Source: Bacillota bacterium (GTDB lineage Bacteria; Bacillota; Limnochordia; Darwinibacteriales; Darwinibacteriaceae). Taken from it: DNA of 39,209 bases. The DNA lies in contig JAAYRS010000071.1 in the NCBI GenBank assembly GCA_012518645.1, positions 1 through 39,209 of the forward strand, read 5' to 3'. This document shows positions 1 to 7,900 of this stretch, in pieces. The notes under the pieces are model-generated. The model was not told the DNA's origin. It saw nothing but the letters and a program-made list of their open reading frames with translations, and did no database searches. How positions within the stretch are numbered: position 1 is the stretch's first letter; every line of letters begins with the position of its first letter. The position numbers and the translations under genes are program-made.

Positions 1-1246
1 TAAGAATTTTTTCAACCTCGGCGGGATATTGAGCAATAAACCTAAGCTCGTCTTCTAGCAGAGGGCGCTGGTTATGGGCACTAGCGTACTGGACAAGTGT
101 TAAAATTTCACCCTCATTTTCCAAATCGATCCCCAACGCATCGTAAACATGGCGCAGCCCTTTAGAACCGCCGTATTCTCCGGTGGTAATGATGCGGCCC
201 AGCTTCTTCAGTTCAGAATTTTTGATCCCCAGTTCGTCCGGGGAATACAGTTCGTAATTCTGCCGGTTCTTTAGCATTCCATCGGCATGGATGCCCGATT
301 CGTGGGCAAAGGCGTTGGAACCTACCCCCACTTGGTTAATAGGAATGGGGACTCCGAAAGCGGTAGCAGCATAACTGCAGATTTTCCAAGATTTTGTTAG
401 ATCTACCTTCGGATCCAGGATGTCTTTATCCTGCATGCCCCGGGATTTAGTCAAGGCCAAAAGCACCGAGACCATATCAGCATTGCCGGCCCGTTCCCCC
501 ATCCCGTTTACAGTAGTGTTGATATAAGCGTCAACACCGGCTTCGATGGCGCCCATGGCCCCTTCCACCGAATTGGCCACGGCATAGCCCAAATCGTTGT
601 GGCAGTGCAGTTCAATGGGGACCTGAACCGCTTCCGCAATCCTTTTCACGCTGTCATAAATGGAAATTGTGCGATCGTAGCCTAGAGTATCGCAATATCT
701 AATTCTATCTGCCCCGTGTTCAACTGCGGTCCGGGCAAACCGGATTAAGTAGTCTTCGTCGTAGCGGCGATCTCCGGTATAGGATTCTGTGCGTGAAGCG
801 TCTTCGGCGTTAACGCCTATTGTTTCGATACCCGCTTCTTTCGCAGCAGCAACCGCTTCCGCCATCATTTTAATCACATCTTCCCGGCTGATCCTGCCTC
901 CAAATTTACCATCGGTCATAATTTGGGAAGTAGAAATGGAAAGGTTTAAATGCTTCACTCCAGTCTTTTCCACTGCAATCTTTACATCCCCGGCCACGGC
1001 CCGGGTCCAGCCGGCTAGAATCAAATCCCCCAAAGCCCCTTTTTTGGATAGTTCTAAATTGGCGTTGAGATAGTTCCATTCGTGCTCTAGGGCGGGGAAA
1101 CCAAATTCGCTTTGGTAAATTCCCATCTTCCCCAGATAATAATTAAGCATGGTTTTTTCAAATTTGGAAAGACCTATGTTGGCAGTTTGCACTCCATCCC
1201 GGTTGGTAACATCAATGATATAAATCTTGTTCTTTTTCTTTCCCAA
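1..1246 (-). CDS. Homocitrate synthase / 2-isopropylmalate synthase family enzyme (partial, 3' end outside window)
   Basis: About 415 codons of a DRE-TIM metallolyase-family protein are visible; the C-terminus lies beyond base 1. These enzymes condense acetyl-CoA with a 2-keto acid in leucine, lysine or FeMo-cofactor (homocitrate) metabolism. Visible motifs are IDVTNRDGVQ at residues 10-20 (the metal/keto-acid motif, usually DxTLRDG), a later HCHND metal motif, TTVNGMGERAGNAD, and HESGIHADG in the accessory part. I chose the TTG at 1246-1244 because a GGGGG ribosome binding site lies 8 nt upstream and the conserved sequence begins directly after it. The NifV/homocitrate-synthase branch seems closer than true LeuA, but the substrate cannot be settled without the C-terminal domain. 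The gene sits behind its own promoter and a structured leader with a terminator, so attenuation control is likely. Confidence 0.85.
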   Translation of the reverse strand, partial: MGKKKNKIYIIDVTNRDGVQTANIGLSKFEKTMLNYYLGKMGIYQSEFGFPALEHEWNYLNANLELSKKGALGDLILAGWTRAVAGDVKIAVEKTGVKHLNLSISTSQIMTDGKFGGRISREDVIKMMAEAVAAAKEAGIETIGVNAEDASRTESYTGDRRYDEDYLIRFARTAVEHGADRIRYCDTLGYDRTISIYDSVKRIAEAVQVPIELHCHNDLGYAVANSVEGAMGAIEAGVDAYINTTVNGMGERAGNADMVSVLLALTKSRGMQDKDILDPKVDLTKSWKICSYAATAFGVPIPINQVGVGSNAFAHESGIHADGMLKNRQNYELYSPDELGIKNSELKKLGRIITTGEYGGSKGLRHVYDALGIDLENEGEILTLVQYASAHNQRPLLEDELRFIAQYPAEVEKIL

Positions 1247-1264
1247 AGCTTTTTCCCCCTTTCT

Positions 1265-1294
1265 AAAACAAAAACCCGGGCTTTTCACCCCGGG
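1265..1294 (-). terminator. Attenuator-like intrinsic terminator in the leader of the homocitrate synthase gene
   Basis: On the minus strand CCCGGG (1294-1289), an 8-nt loop and CCCGGG (1280-1275) are followed by TTTTTGTTTT. The hairpin ends about 20 nt upstream of the TTG start and downstream of the gene's only clear promoter, so it must be read through for expression. That placement is typical of a riboswitch or attenuator expression platform. Confidence 0.75.
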
Positions 1295-1303
1295 CACCTC
1301 CCA

Positions 1304-1457
1304 AGCATACTGAAATACCTTTCAAGGGCCGGTAAAACACTGCCGGCAGCAGAAGAGAAGATGCTGTCAGGTTTTAGACTAAAGTATTTCAGCCAAAATA
1401 TGCTCTGCTTTTCCCTTAAAAAGATTCCGCTTGGCTGCGGTTTTACCCCAGACAAGC
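1304..1457 (-). promoter_or_regulatory. Structured 5' leader RNA, candidate riboswitch/attenuator
   Basis: The transcript from the promoter at 1480-1508 has about 225 untranslated bases. On the minus strand AGCATA (1404-1399), a TTTTGG bulge and CTGAAATAC (1392-1384) pair perfectly with GTATTTCAG (1318-1310) and TATGCT (1309-1304), a 15-bp stem. It encloses two hairpins: CAGCA/TGCTG arms (1366-1362 and 1351-1347) and GCCGG/CCGGC arms (1347-1343 and 1332-1328). A further hairpin with GCTTG/CAAGC arms lies at 1457-1429; its loop-side GGTAAAAC is complementary to GTTTTACC in the loop of the GCCGG hairpin, a possible long-range contact. I do not recognise a known class; T-box and lysine riboswitch cores are not evident. 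Folding is by eye. Confidence 0.55.
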
Positions 1458-1479
1458 CTTTTTATTTACGATTTTCATG

Positions 1480-1508
1480 ATAATACCACGCGGCTCTTCC
1501 CCTGTCAA
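1480..1508 (-). promoter_or_regulatory. Sigma-A type promoter of the homocitrate synthase transcript
   Basis: The minus strand shows TTGACA (1508-1503), a 17-nt spacer and TATTAT (1485-1480), a near-perfect housekeeping promoter. It points into the structured leader. An imperfect inverted repeat with CTATTTT/AAAATAG arms lies just upstream (about 1510-1528). Confidence 0.8.
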
Positions 1509-1557
1509 GCTATTTTTTTGTAAAATAGTTGTTCTATGATAATGTCATGTTAGGTCT

Positions 1558-1576
1558 GTTCTGATAAAATGTCAGT
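1558..1576 (+). repeat. Left terminal inverted repeat of the IS remnant
   Basis: GTTCTGATAAAATGTCAGT. Its reverse complement, with two mismatches, occurs at 2466-2484. A related AATGTCATGTT motif lies just outside at about 1541-1551. Confidence 0.75.
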
Positions 1577-1577
1577 T

Positions 1578-2330
1578 ATGAGAGAGGAGACATTTAACTT
1601 GACTCAACAGGAAATGAAAAAACTGAGAGTCATAGACCAGACCATTGCCAAGAACATTACCGTCAAGGAAGCAGCAGGATTACTAGACCTCAGTGAACGC
1701 CAGGTTTTTAGGCTTAAGAAAGGGGTAAAAAAACACGGAGCCGCGTTCATCATTCACAAAAATAGAGGCCGTAAACCCGCTCACGCTATTCAAGACGAGA
1801 CCAAAAACCAAATTATCGCATTGAAGAAGATGAAAAAATACTCAGAAGCAAATTTTATCCATTGCAAAGAACTGCTTTCGGACCTTAACCAAAGCCGCTA
1901 CTGCGAGCCCCAAGAAGGTTTGATGCTCCAGCCCGATGCCTCTCCGTTCTAATAGTTCGGCGCCGCGGACACGCCTCTGCACAGCTATATAATCTCCACA
2001 AACAAAGGGCCGCATAGAACGACTTTGGGAAATCTTGCAAATGACTTTTTGCTCGGATACATCGATAAATTAAATGAACTATTTGCCGTTAAATCGGAAA
2101 ACCCGGACAACAACTTTCAGAGGCTCAATAGTGATGTGAACCTTGCAGCAGTTCTCTGCACCAAAAAACAACGTACACTTCCCGCTGGAAAAGGCTTTTC
2201 CTGTTAGGCCCATTCCACCGGGTCATGCAAGACGGCAAACATATTTCTTCACCCCGCGAAGCTGCGATAACGGTTCGGGCCCAGCGGGGATTACCCTTGA
2301 AAGCATCTAAGAGTCAAACAGAGAAATTCT
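1578..2330 (+). pseudogene. ISNCY-family transposase, broken by deletion and frameshifts
   Basis: The N-terminal helix-turn-helix part is intact in one frame to about 1890, including KEAAGLLDLSERQVFRLK and the NRGRKPAHAI linker typical of this family. Translation then runs into an unrelated tail ending at 1952. C-terminal pieces follow: KGRIERLWEILQ at 2005-2040 in another frame, then NDFLLGYIDKLNELFAVKSE to about 2206 back in the first frame, then a third frame near 2207-2320 (QDGKHISSPRE). The DDE catalytic core between these pieces is missing. The ATG at 1578 is preferred over 1569, which falls inside the terminal repeat. No functional transposase can be made. Confidence 0.75.
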
Positions 2331-2465
2331 GGAAGCCCTGTTCGATTCATCACCAGCCCGGGGTGGTAAAGACATCTATATCATCGTATCCCTTTAGCCC
2401 CTGGGGCTTTTGCCCCGCCCCATTTCATGGGGTGATATTTTCACGGCACAAAACCGGGCTTTTTT

Positions 2466-2484
2466 ACTGACATTTTCACAGAAC
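2466..2484 (-). repeat. Right terminal inverted repeat of the IS remnant
   Basis: The minus strand reads GTTCTGTGAAAATGTCAGT, matching the left end (1558-1576) except for two bases at positions 7-8. Confidence 0.75.
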
Positions 2485-2796
2485 GTAAAACCGAAGTGCT
2501 TTTCTTAAAATAAGGGCGAAAATATTTTACCCGCAGCGCATTAAAGACATCTTGAGGAAAACTTTAAGCGTATTCCCCCGCCATTTAGGCTTGAAGGCAG
2601 CTGCCCCGAAATCCCGTTTCCTAGCGTAGGTTTTGTTTAGATTACGGCAAAACGTGCCCGTTTTTAATAAAAAATACTAACATCGTAACCAAGGCACTCT
2701 TTTACTATTGACAAGAGCAGGGGCTTGGTTGTACAATTGAAAGAAAAATACAGCAGAATAGTATCTTTTTTGGTTCTCTACTTGGAGGTCACTACA
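2485..2796. other. Intergenic region between the IS remnant and the peptide ABC operon
   Basis: About 310 bases without a supported gene. The first 200 bases show no recognisable feature. The last 110 hold an inverted repeat (2687-2693 with 2724-2730), a sigma-A promoter (2708-2737) and a GGAGG ribosome binding site at 2784-2788. Confidence 0.6.
2708..2737 (+). promoter_or_regulatory. Promoter of the peptide ABC operon, with overlapping inverted repeat
   Basis: TTGACA at 2708-2713 and TACAAT at 2732-2737 are separated by 18 nt. The pair AACCAAG (2687-2693) and CTTGGTT (2724-2730) brackets the -35 box, with the right arm inside the spacer next to the -10, so a repressor bound there could block transcription. 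The operator role is inference. Confidence 0.65.
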
Positions 2797-3867
2797 ATGG
2801 ATAGTACCGCATCTGCCGGAAAGCAGGCGGAAAGAAGAAACGGACGTGCAGGTTTGCAGCTAGAACAAAACGTTCTATTGCAGATAAATGACCTGCACAC
2901 TTATTTTTCCACCGATGAAGGGCTGTTAAAAGCCGTAAACGGTGTCTCGTTCCAGATTGAAAAAGAAAAAGTCCTGGGCCTTGTGGGCGAAAGCGGCTGT
3001 GGAAAAAGTATTACAGCCATGTCAATCATGCAGCTTTTACCCAAACCCCACGGGCATATTCATTCCGGTCAAATTTTGTTCCGCCAAGAACAAGGCGTCT
3101 TAGATTTGGCTAAACAAAATCCCACCGGTTCTTTAATGCGCCAAATCCGCGGTAATGAAATCGCCATGATTTTCCAAGAACCCATGACTTCTCTTAACCC
3201 TGTTTACACCATCGGGTTCCAAATTGTGGAGGCTATTATGCTCCACCAAAAAGTAACCGAAAAGCAGGCTTGGAAAATGGCGGAGGAAATGCTGGCTAAC
3301 GTGGGTATCCCCAGCCCTGCCCAAAGGGTTAAAGAATACCCTTATCAAATGAGCGGAGGTATGCGCCAGAGGGCTATGATTGCCATGGCCTTATCCTGCA
3401 ATCCCACTCTTTTGATCGCCGATGAGCCTACCACTGCTTTAGACGTAACCATCCAGGCTCAAATCCTGGACTTAATCCGCCAGCTGCAGGAACAGTATAA
3501 AATGTCGATTTTGATGATTACCCACAACCTAGGGGTTGTCAGCCGAACCTGTGATCGGGTGGCGGTGATGTACCTGGGTAAAATAGTGGAGTATGCCGAC
3601 GTGCGTACTTTGTTTCACAATCCAGCCCATCCCTACACTGTCGGGTTGATGAATTCCATCCCTAGACTGGGCAGGCGGAAAAAACGGCTGGTACCTATTA
3701 AAGGCGTTGTCCCCGATCCAAGGGAGATTCCCGCCGGCTGCAGTTTCAGGGAACGCTGCCCCCTGGCCACAGAGGAATGTGTCCAAGAACCGCCCTTAAT
3801 CGATATGGGGGATAATCATCTTGTCCGCTGCTGGCATTACGAATCGGAGGGAAAGGGGGTTAGTTAA
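2797..3867 (+). CDS. Oligopeptide/dipeptide ABC transporter ATPase, OppD/DppD type
   Basis: First of the two ATPases of a peptide-type ABC importer; it hydrolyses ATP on the cytoplasmic side of the permease pair encoded downstream. Seen in order: Walker [10 protein letters not shown]-loop [10 protein letters not shown], signature MSGGMRQR, Walker [13 protein letters not shown], and H-loop MITHNLG. The C-terminal oligopeptide region has the cysteine pattern [14 protein letters not shown], which in this family can hold an iron-sulfur cluster. I chose ATG 2797 because GGAGG lies 8 nt upstream; the longer reading from 2725 would start inside the promoter. The resulting 356 residues are normal for OppD. 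The next gene follows after 2 nt. The substrate is not determined by the ATPase. Confidence 0.93.
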   Translation: MDSTASAGKQAERRNGRAGLQLEQNVLLQINDLHTYFSTDEGLLKAVNGVSFQIEKEKVLGLVGESGCGKSITAMSIMQLLPKPHGHIHSGQILFRQEQGVLDLAKQNPTGSLMRQIRGNEIAMIFQEPMTSLNPVYTIGFQIVEAIMLHQKVTEKQAWKMAEEMLANVGIPSPAQRVKEYPYQMSGGMRQRAMIAMALSCNPTLLIADEPTTALDVTIQAQILDLIRQLQEQYKMSILMITHNLGVVSRTCDRVAVMYLGKIVEYADVRTLFHNPAHPYTVGLMNSIPRLGRRKKRLVPIKGVVPDPREIPAGCSFRERCPLATEECVQEPPLIDMGDNHLVRCWHYESEGKGVS

Positions 3868-3869
3868 AA

Positions 3870-4898
3870 ATGGCTGCTGCTAAAAACAAAGATGTGCTTT
3901 TAACTGTCAATAATTTAAAGAAATATTTCCCCATCACTAAAGGCCTTTTCCGCCGTACGGCGGGTTATGTCAAGGCTGTAGACGGCGTCAGTTTTCAAGT
4001 GCGCCGCGGGGAAACCTTAGGACTGGTAGGTGAAAGCGGCTGCGGCAAAACCACTACCGGCTTGAGCCTCTTGCACTTAATTCAACCCACCTCCGGCCGA
4101 ATCCAGCTTCAAGTGAAGGGCAAGATGCTGGATGTTAATTCCAAAACCATCGGCGGGTTACGCCGGGAAATGCAGATTATCTTCCAGGATCCTTTCTCTT
4201 CTTTGGATCCCAGGATGCGGATCCGCGATATAGTGGCTGAACCCCTCCGGGCCCACGGCCTTAAAAACCGGCAGCAAAGGTATGAAAGGGTGGAAGCCCT
4301 TTTAAATTCAGTTGGCTTGGGAGCCGCCCATATGAACCGCTTCCCCCATGAATTTAGCGGAGGACAAAGGCAGAGGATCGGCATCGCCCGGGCCTTGTCT
4401 TTACATCCTTCTTTAGTGGTCTGCGATGAGCCCGTTTCCGCCCTGGATGTCTCTGTGCAGGCACAGGTGCTTAACCTTTTAGACGATCTCCAGGAGGAAT
4501 TCGGCTTAACTTATCTTTTCGTAGCCCATGATCTATCGGTTGTCCAGCATATCAGCGATCGGGTGGCTGTAATGTATTTGGGCCGGATTGTGGAAATGGC
4601 CGAGGTGGAACTCCTCTTTAGCGAGCCTAAACACCCTTATACCGAGGCTCTCCTTTCTGCAATCCCTGAACCTGATCCCGATATTAAAGGAGAGCAAATT
4701 ATCCTCAAAGGGGATGTTCCCAGTCCCGCGGATCCGCCGCAGGGGTGCCATTTCCATCCCCGCTGCCCTTATGCTACCGAGCTCTGCCGCCAAGAAAGCC
4801 CTAAACTCCGCCCCGCGGGCGAAGGCGGCCATTTGGCAGCTTGTCATTATGCTCAGAAGCTAAACTTGAACGGTGTTTTCCCGGGGGAAACCGCTTAG
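3870..4898 (+). CDS. Oligopeptide/dipeptide ABC transporter ATPase, OppF/DppF type
   Basis: Second ATPase of the importer, pairing with the preceding OppD-like protein. It has the OppF-type start [14 protein letters not shown] with AVDGVSFQV, Walker [10 protein letters not shown]-loop [13 protein letters not shown], signature FSGGQRQR, Walker [12 protein letters not shown] and the switch histidine in VAHDLSV. The C-terminal region carries [14 protein letters not shown], the same cysteine pattern as its partner. Its 342 residues are the usual length. The start is 2 nt after the stop of the first ATPase with a GGGGG binding site, so the two are translationally coupled. Confidence 0.93.
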   Translation: MAAAKNKDVLLTVNNLKKYFPITKGLFRRTAGYVKAVDGVSFQVRRGETLGLVGESGCGKTTTGLSLLHLIQPTSGRIQLQVKGKMLDVNSKTIGGLRREMQIIFQDPFSSLDPRMRIRDIVAEPLRAHGLKNRQQRYERVEALLNSVGLGAAHMNRFPHEFSGGQRQRIGIARALSLHPSLVVCDEPVSALDVSVQAQVLNLLDDLQEEFGLTYLFVAHDLSVVQHISDRVAVMYLGRIVEMAEVELLFSEPKHPYTEALLSAIPEPDPDIKGEQIILKGDVPSPADPPQGCHFHPRCPYATELCRQESPKLRPAGEGGHLAACHYAQKLNLNGVFPGETA

Positions 4899-4955
4899 AC
4901 ACCGGCAAGTTCAAGCTATAAATGCCTTTAGGCAAAAAAAGAATGGAGGAAAAGC

Positions 4956-6788
4956 ATGAAAGCGAAGTATCAAGTTGTTTTTGTTCTGTTGTTAATCGTT
5001 GTTATGTCCGCTTCTGTTTTCGGAGCGCCATTTGATCCTGAAACTTTCGTTTATGTAGGGGGCGCGGGAGCACCACAGACCTTAGATCCGGCAGCCGCTT
5101 ATGACACCGCCAGCGGCGAAGTCATTCATCAGGTCTACGATACTCTTTTTGAATACGTTGACGGAGATTTAGAGCAGTTAGGCCCCATGTTGGCAACTGA
5201 GGTCCCTTCGGTGGAAAATGGCCTTATGTCCGAAGACGGGCTTACGATCAGGGTCCCCATCCGCCAGGGTGTTAAATTCCATAACGGTGCTGTTTTGACC
5301 CCGGAGGATGTCCGCTATACTTTTCTGCGGAATATGCTTTCGGATCCGGCCGGCGGTCCCATGTGGATGTTCTTAGAACCCCTCTTGGATGTGCAGACCA
5401 TGGCCAAAGTTATAGAAATGGCCGGCGGCCCCGCTGACTTTGCGGAAATCGATGAAGTTGATGCCGAGGTTCTGCGCCGCGCCTACGATTTGGTTGCAGC
5501 CACAATCGAAGTGGACGGCAACGACGTGGTCTTTCACCTGGCCACCCCTTACCCGCCCTTTATTAACATCTTGACCAAAGGCGGCTCTTGGGGAGCGATT
5601 TTAAACAAAGAGTGGATGATAGCTAACGGTGCTTGGGACGGAGATCCTGAGACTTGGTCCCAGTGGTATGATCTGGCCCTGGAAGATATGACCTGCTACG
5701 ATAAAGCCAACGGCACCGGGCCCTTTAAACTGGAAACCTGGGATAAAAGCGGCAACCAAACTATTTTCAGCCGCTTTGACGAGTACTGGCAGGGTCCTGC
5801 TAAAATTAAAACTGCTTTTATCAAAGACATTAAAGAATTAAGCACCCGCCTGCTGATGCTTCAAGCCGGCGATGCCGACGGCATTTACGTAGGCAAAGAC
5901 GAATTGAATCAAGTCCGCAGCCTGGACAATGTAGTCGTAATCGAAGGCCTGCCTCAGGTAGTAAACACTGTTCTTTTCTACAGCTTTACTATCCCCACCG
6001 AGGGCAATGAAGACTTAGTCGGCAGCGGTAAGCTGGACGGCAACGGTATTCCCAGCGATTTCTTTGCTGACGTGGATATCCGTAAAGCTTTTAACTACTC
6101 CTTTGACTACGAAGCATATCTGAACGAAGTGGCGGAAGGCGCCGGGGTAATTCCCAAAGGGCCCATCCCCCAGATCCTGCCCTTTGTTAACCTGGACCAA
6201 GAGTACTACACCCACGATCTGGCTAAAGCTGAAGAGCACTTTAAAAAGGCTTTCGGCGGCGAAGTTTGGGAAAAAGGATTCGAAGTCGGCATTGTCTACA
6301 ACACAGGTAATGACCAGCGGAAAACTGCTTTAGAGATCTTGGAATACAATATCGAAAGCATCAATCCTAAGTTTAAGGTGAATGTAGTCAGCATGGAATG
6401 GGCTACAATGCTTGATAAACTGCGCTCTTCCTCCCTACCGATTTTCATTATCGGCTGGCTGATGGACTTCCCTGATACACACAACTTCGCGGTTCCTTAC
6501 ATGCACTCCGATGGAACTTTTGCCGGCTACTGCGGGCAGGGTTTGATTGACTTGGCCAAAGAAGAATTCGATGACTTGGTCAATGCGGGCATCAAGGCCA
6601 CCGACCCCGAGGAAAGGGAAAAAATCTATTTCGAGCTGCAGAAGCGTTATGTTGATTTGGCCATCGGCATGCCGTATGTGGAAGAAACCACCCACAGAGT
6701 CATGCGGGACTGGGTCCGGAATTTCCACTACAGCCCAGCCTGGAGCGCCAACTTCGACTTCTATTCTGTCTACAAAGAAGTGAAATAA
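4956..6788 (+). CDS. Extracellular solute-binding protein, family 5 (peptide/nickel type)
   Basis: Substrate-capturing component of the peptide-type ABC importer. The first 24 residues form a Sec signal peptide with predicted cleavage after SVFG. The mature protein begins with the family-5 pattern, including GAPQTLDPAAAYDTASGE and VYDTLFEYVDG, then GVKFHNGAVLTPEDVRYTF, and GTGPFKLETWD further on. There is no lipobox cysteine, which is odd for a single-membrane Gram-positive importer and suggests a periplasm or another way of retention. Its 610 residues are slightly above the common 500-600. The ATG at 4956 follows GGAGG with good spacing. A perfect hairpin lies just after the stop. The bound ligand could be oligopeptides, a sugar oligomer or a metal complex. 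Confidence 0.9.
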   Translation: MKAKYQVVFVLLLIVVMSASVFGAPFDPETFVYVGGAGAPQTLDPAAAYDTASGEVIHQVYDTLFEYVDGDLEQLGPMLATEVPSVENGLMSEDGLTIRVPIRQGVKFHNGAVLTPEDVRYTFLRNMLSDPAGGPMWMFLEPLLDVQTMAKVIEMAGGPADFAEIDEVDAEVLRRAYDLVAATIEVDGNDVVFHLATPYPPFINILTKGGSWGAILNKEWMIANGAWDGDPETWSQWYDLALEDMTCYDKANGTGPFKLETWDKSGNQTIFSRFDEYWQGPAKIKTAFIKDIKELSTRLLMLQAGDADGIYVGKDELNQVRSLDNVVVIEGLPQVVNTVLFYSFTIPTEGNEDLVGSGKLDGNGIPSDFFADVDIRKAFNYSFDYEAYLNEVAEGAGVIPKGPIPQILPFVNLDQEYYTHDLAKAEEHFKKAFGGEVWEKGFEVGIVYNTGNDQRKTALEILEYNIESINPKFKVNVVSMEWATMLDKLRSSSLPIFIIGWLMDFPDTHNFAVPYMHSDGTFAGYCGQGLIDLAKEEFDDLVNAGIKATDPEEREKIYFELQKRYVDLAIGMPYVEETTHRVMRDWVRNFHYSPAWSANFDFYSVYKEVK

Positions 6789-6804
6789 GTCAATTAAAGG
6801 CGGA

Positions 6805-6826
6805 AGGGACTGCCCTGGCAGTCCCT
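6805..6826 (+). other. Intercistronic hairpin after the binding-protein gene
   Basis: AGGGACTGCC (6805-6814) and GGCAGTCCCT (6817-6826) form a perfect inverted repeat without a T-run. It lies between the binding-protein and permease genes. Such hairpins commonly stabilise the upstream mRNA or partly attenuate, giving more binding protein than permease; that role is inferred here. Confidence 0.6.
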
Positions 6827-6861
6827 CTCCCCTTAATCTAGTCGGTAAGGAGTAGAGCAGT

Positions 6862-7893
6862 ATGTTAACCTTTATCGCCAGGCGTTTGTTGTTCTTACCA
6901 ATAGTCTTAATCGGGGTCACCTTGATGGTCTTTGTTGTGATGTCCTTTTTGACCCCCTATCAGCTGGTTAGTGCTTATATTAAAAGTCCCGAAGAATTGA
7001 AAAATCAAAGCCTTGATGATTTGGTCCGTAAATACGGTCTGGATCAGCCTGCCCATATCCGTTATATTAACTGGGTAAAGAATTTGCTTAAGGGCGATTT
7101 AGGTTATTCAAAATCAGCGAATATGAGGGTCACAGAAGCTATTTCCAAACGTTTTCCAGCCACAATTGAATTGGCGCTCTTTTCTATTATCCCCGTAATT
7201 TTCGGCGGGATTTGGTTAGGGACCATCTCCGCCAAACACTATAACAGACCTTTGGACCACATCAGCCGCACCTTTGCCATTATCGGCTGGTCTTTGCCGG
7301 ACTTTGTTTTTGGACTAATTATGCTGATGATTTTTTACGGCGTCTTAGGCTGGTTTCCCCCGGGCAGGCTTTCCATGTGGGCGGATACCATTGTCCTAAC
7401 GGGTGATTTCGTCCGCTACACCGGGATGAATACCGTTGATGCCATCTTAAACTGGCGTTGGGATATTTTCCTGGACGCCCTGCGCCATTTGGCAGCCCCC
7501 ATCATTACTCTTTCCTACTTGTGGTGGGCCTATCTTTTAAGAATTACCAGATCGAGCATGTTAGAAGTTCTAAACAAGGACTATGTGCGCACGGCCAGGG
7601 CCAAGGGGCTGGGGGAAAAAGTGGTAGTCAACCGCCATGTCAGACGTAATGCCCTCATTCCCGTGGCCACCGTATCCGGCTCCATGGTTTTGGGGCTCTT
7701 AGGCGGCGTGGTTATTGTCGAAACTGTCTTTGATTACAAAGGGATCGGGCTTTTAACCGCTACAGGTGCTCAGCAATTGGACTATACTTTAATTTTAGGC
7801 ACTACCCTTTTTTACGGCTTGCTTCTGGTTGTGACCAACCTGATAGTGGATGTCCTTTATGCCTTTATCGATCCCAGGGTCAGATTGGAGTGA
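6862..7893 (+). CDS. Peptide-type ABC transporter permease, OppB/DppB type
   Basis: First membrane subunit of the importer. The N-terminus MLTFIARRLLFLPIVLIGVT is the classic DppB start helix. It is followed by a periplasmic loop with LDQPAHIRYINWVKNLLKGD and several membrane segments. The cytoplasmic EAA loop that docks on the ATPases is seen as DYVRTARAKGLGEKVVVNRH, and the C-terminus ends in DVLYAFIDPRVRLE. Its 343 residues fit the family. The gene follows the binding protein by 73 nt (holding a hairpin) and precedes the second permease by 7 nt. Confidence 0.92.
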   Translation: MLTFIARRLLFLPIVLIGVTLMVFVVMSFLTPYQLVSAYIKSPEELKNQSLDDLVRKYGLDQPAHIRYINWVKNLLKGDLGYSKSANMRVTEAISKRFPATIELALFSIIPVIFGGIWLGTISAKHYNRPLDHISRTFAIIGWSLPDFVFGLIMLMIFYGVLGWFPPGRLSMWADTIVLTGDFVRYTGMNTVDAILNWRWDIFLDALRHLAAPIITLSYLWWAYLLRITRSSMLEVLNKDYVRTARAKGLGEKVVVNRHVRRNALIPVATVSGSMVLGLLGGVVIVETVFDYKGIGLLTATGAQQLDYTLILGTTLFYGLLLVVTNLIVDVLYAFIDPRVRLE

Positions 7894-7900
7894 AAGTGGA

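Larger units (their letters stand above)
1558..2484 (+). mobile_element. Degenerate ISNCY-like insertion sequence, internally deleted
   Basis: The element is bounded by 19-bp terminal inverted repeats (1558-1576 and 2466-2484) that match at 17 of 19 positions. Between them lie fragments of one transposase in shifting frames. At about 0.93 kb it is much shorter than a complete element carrying a full-length transposase of this family, so much of the interior is gone. I see no convincing target-site duplication: flanking bases differ (AGGTCT left, GTAAAA right). It separates the homocitrate synthase promoter region from the peptide-transport operon. Confidence 0.75.

Noticed and set aside
1247-1473. 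T-box or lysine riboswitch
   Set aside because: GGGAGGTGCCCGGGG before the terminator loosely resembles the T-box core, but the UGGN that pairs with the tRNA 3' end is not in place and no convincing specifier stem is seen. Lysine riboswitch core motifs are absent.
2725-2796. Longer N-terminus of the OppD-like ATPase
   Set aside because: It would begin inside the promoter -35/-10 spacer; ATG 2797 has a proper binding site.
6435-6920. A 161-codon minus-strand frame
   Set aside because: Antisense to the binding protein and spans the hairpin; no support.
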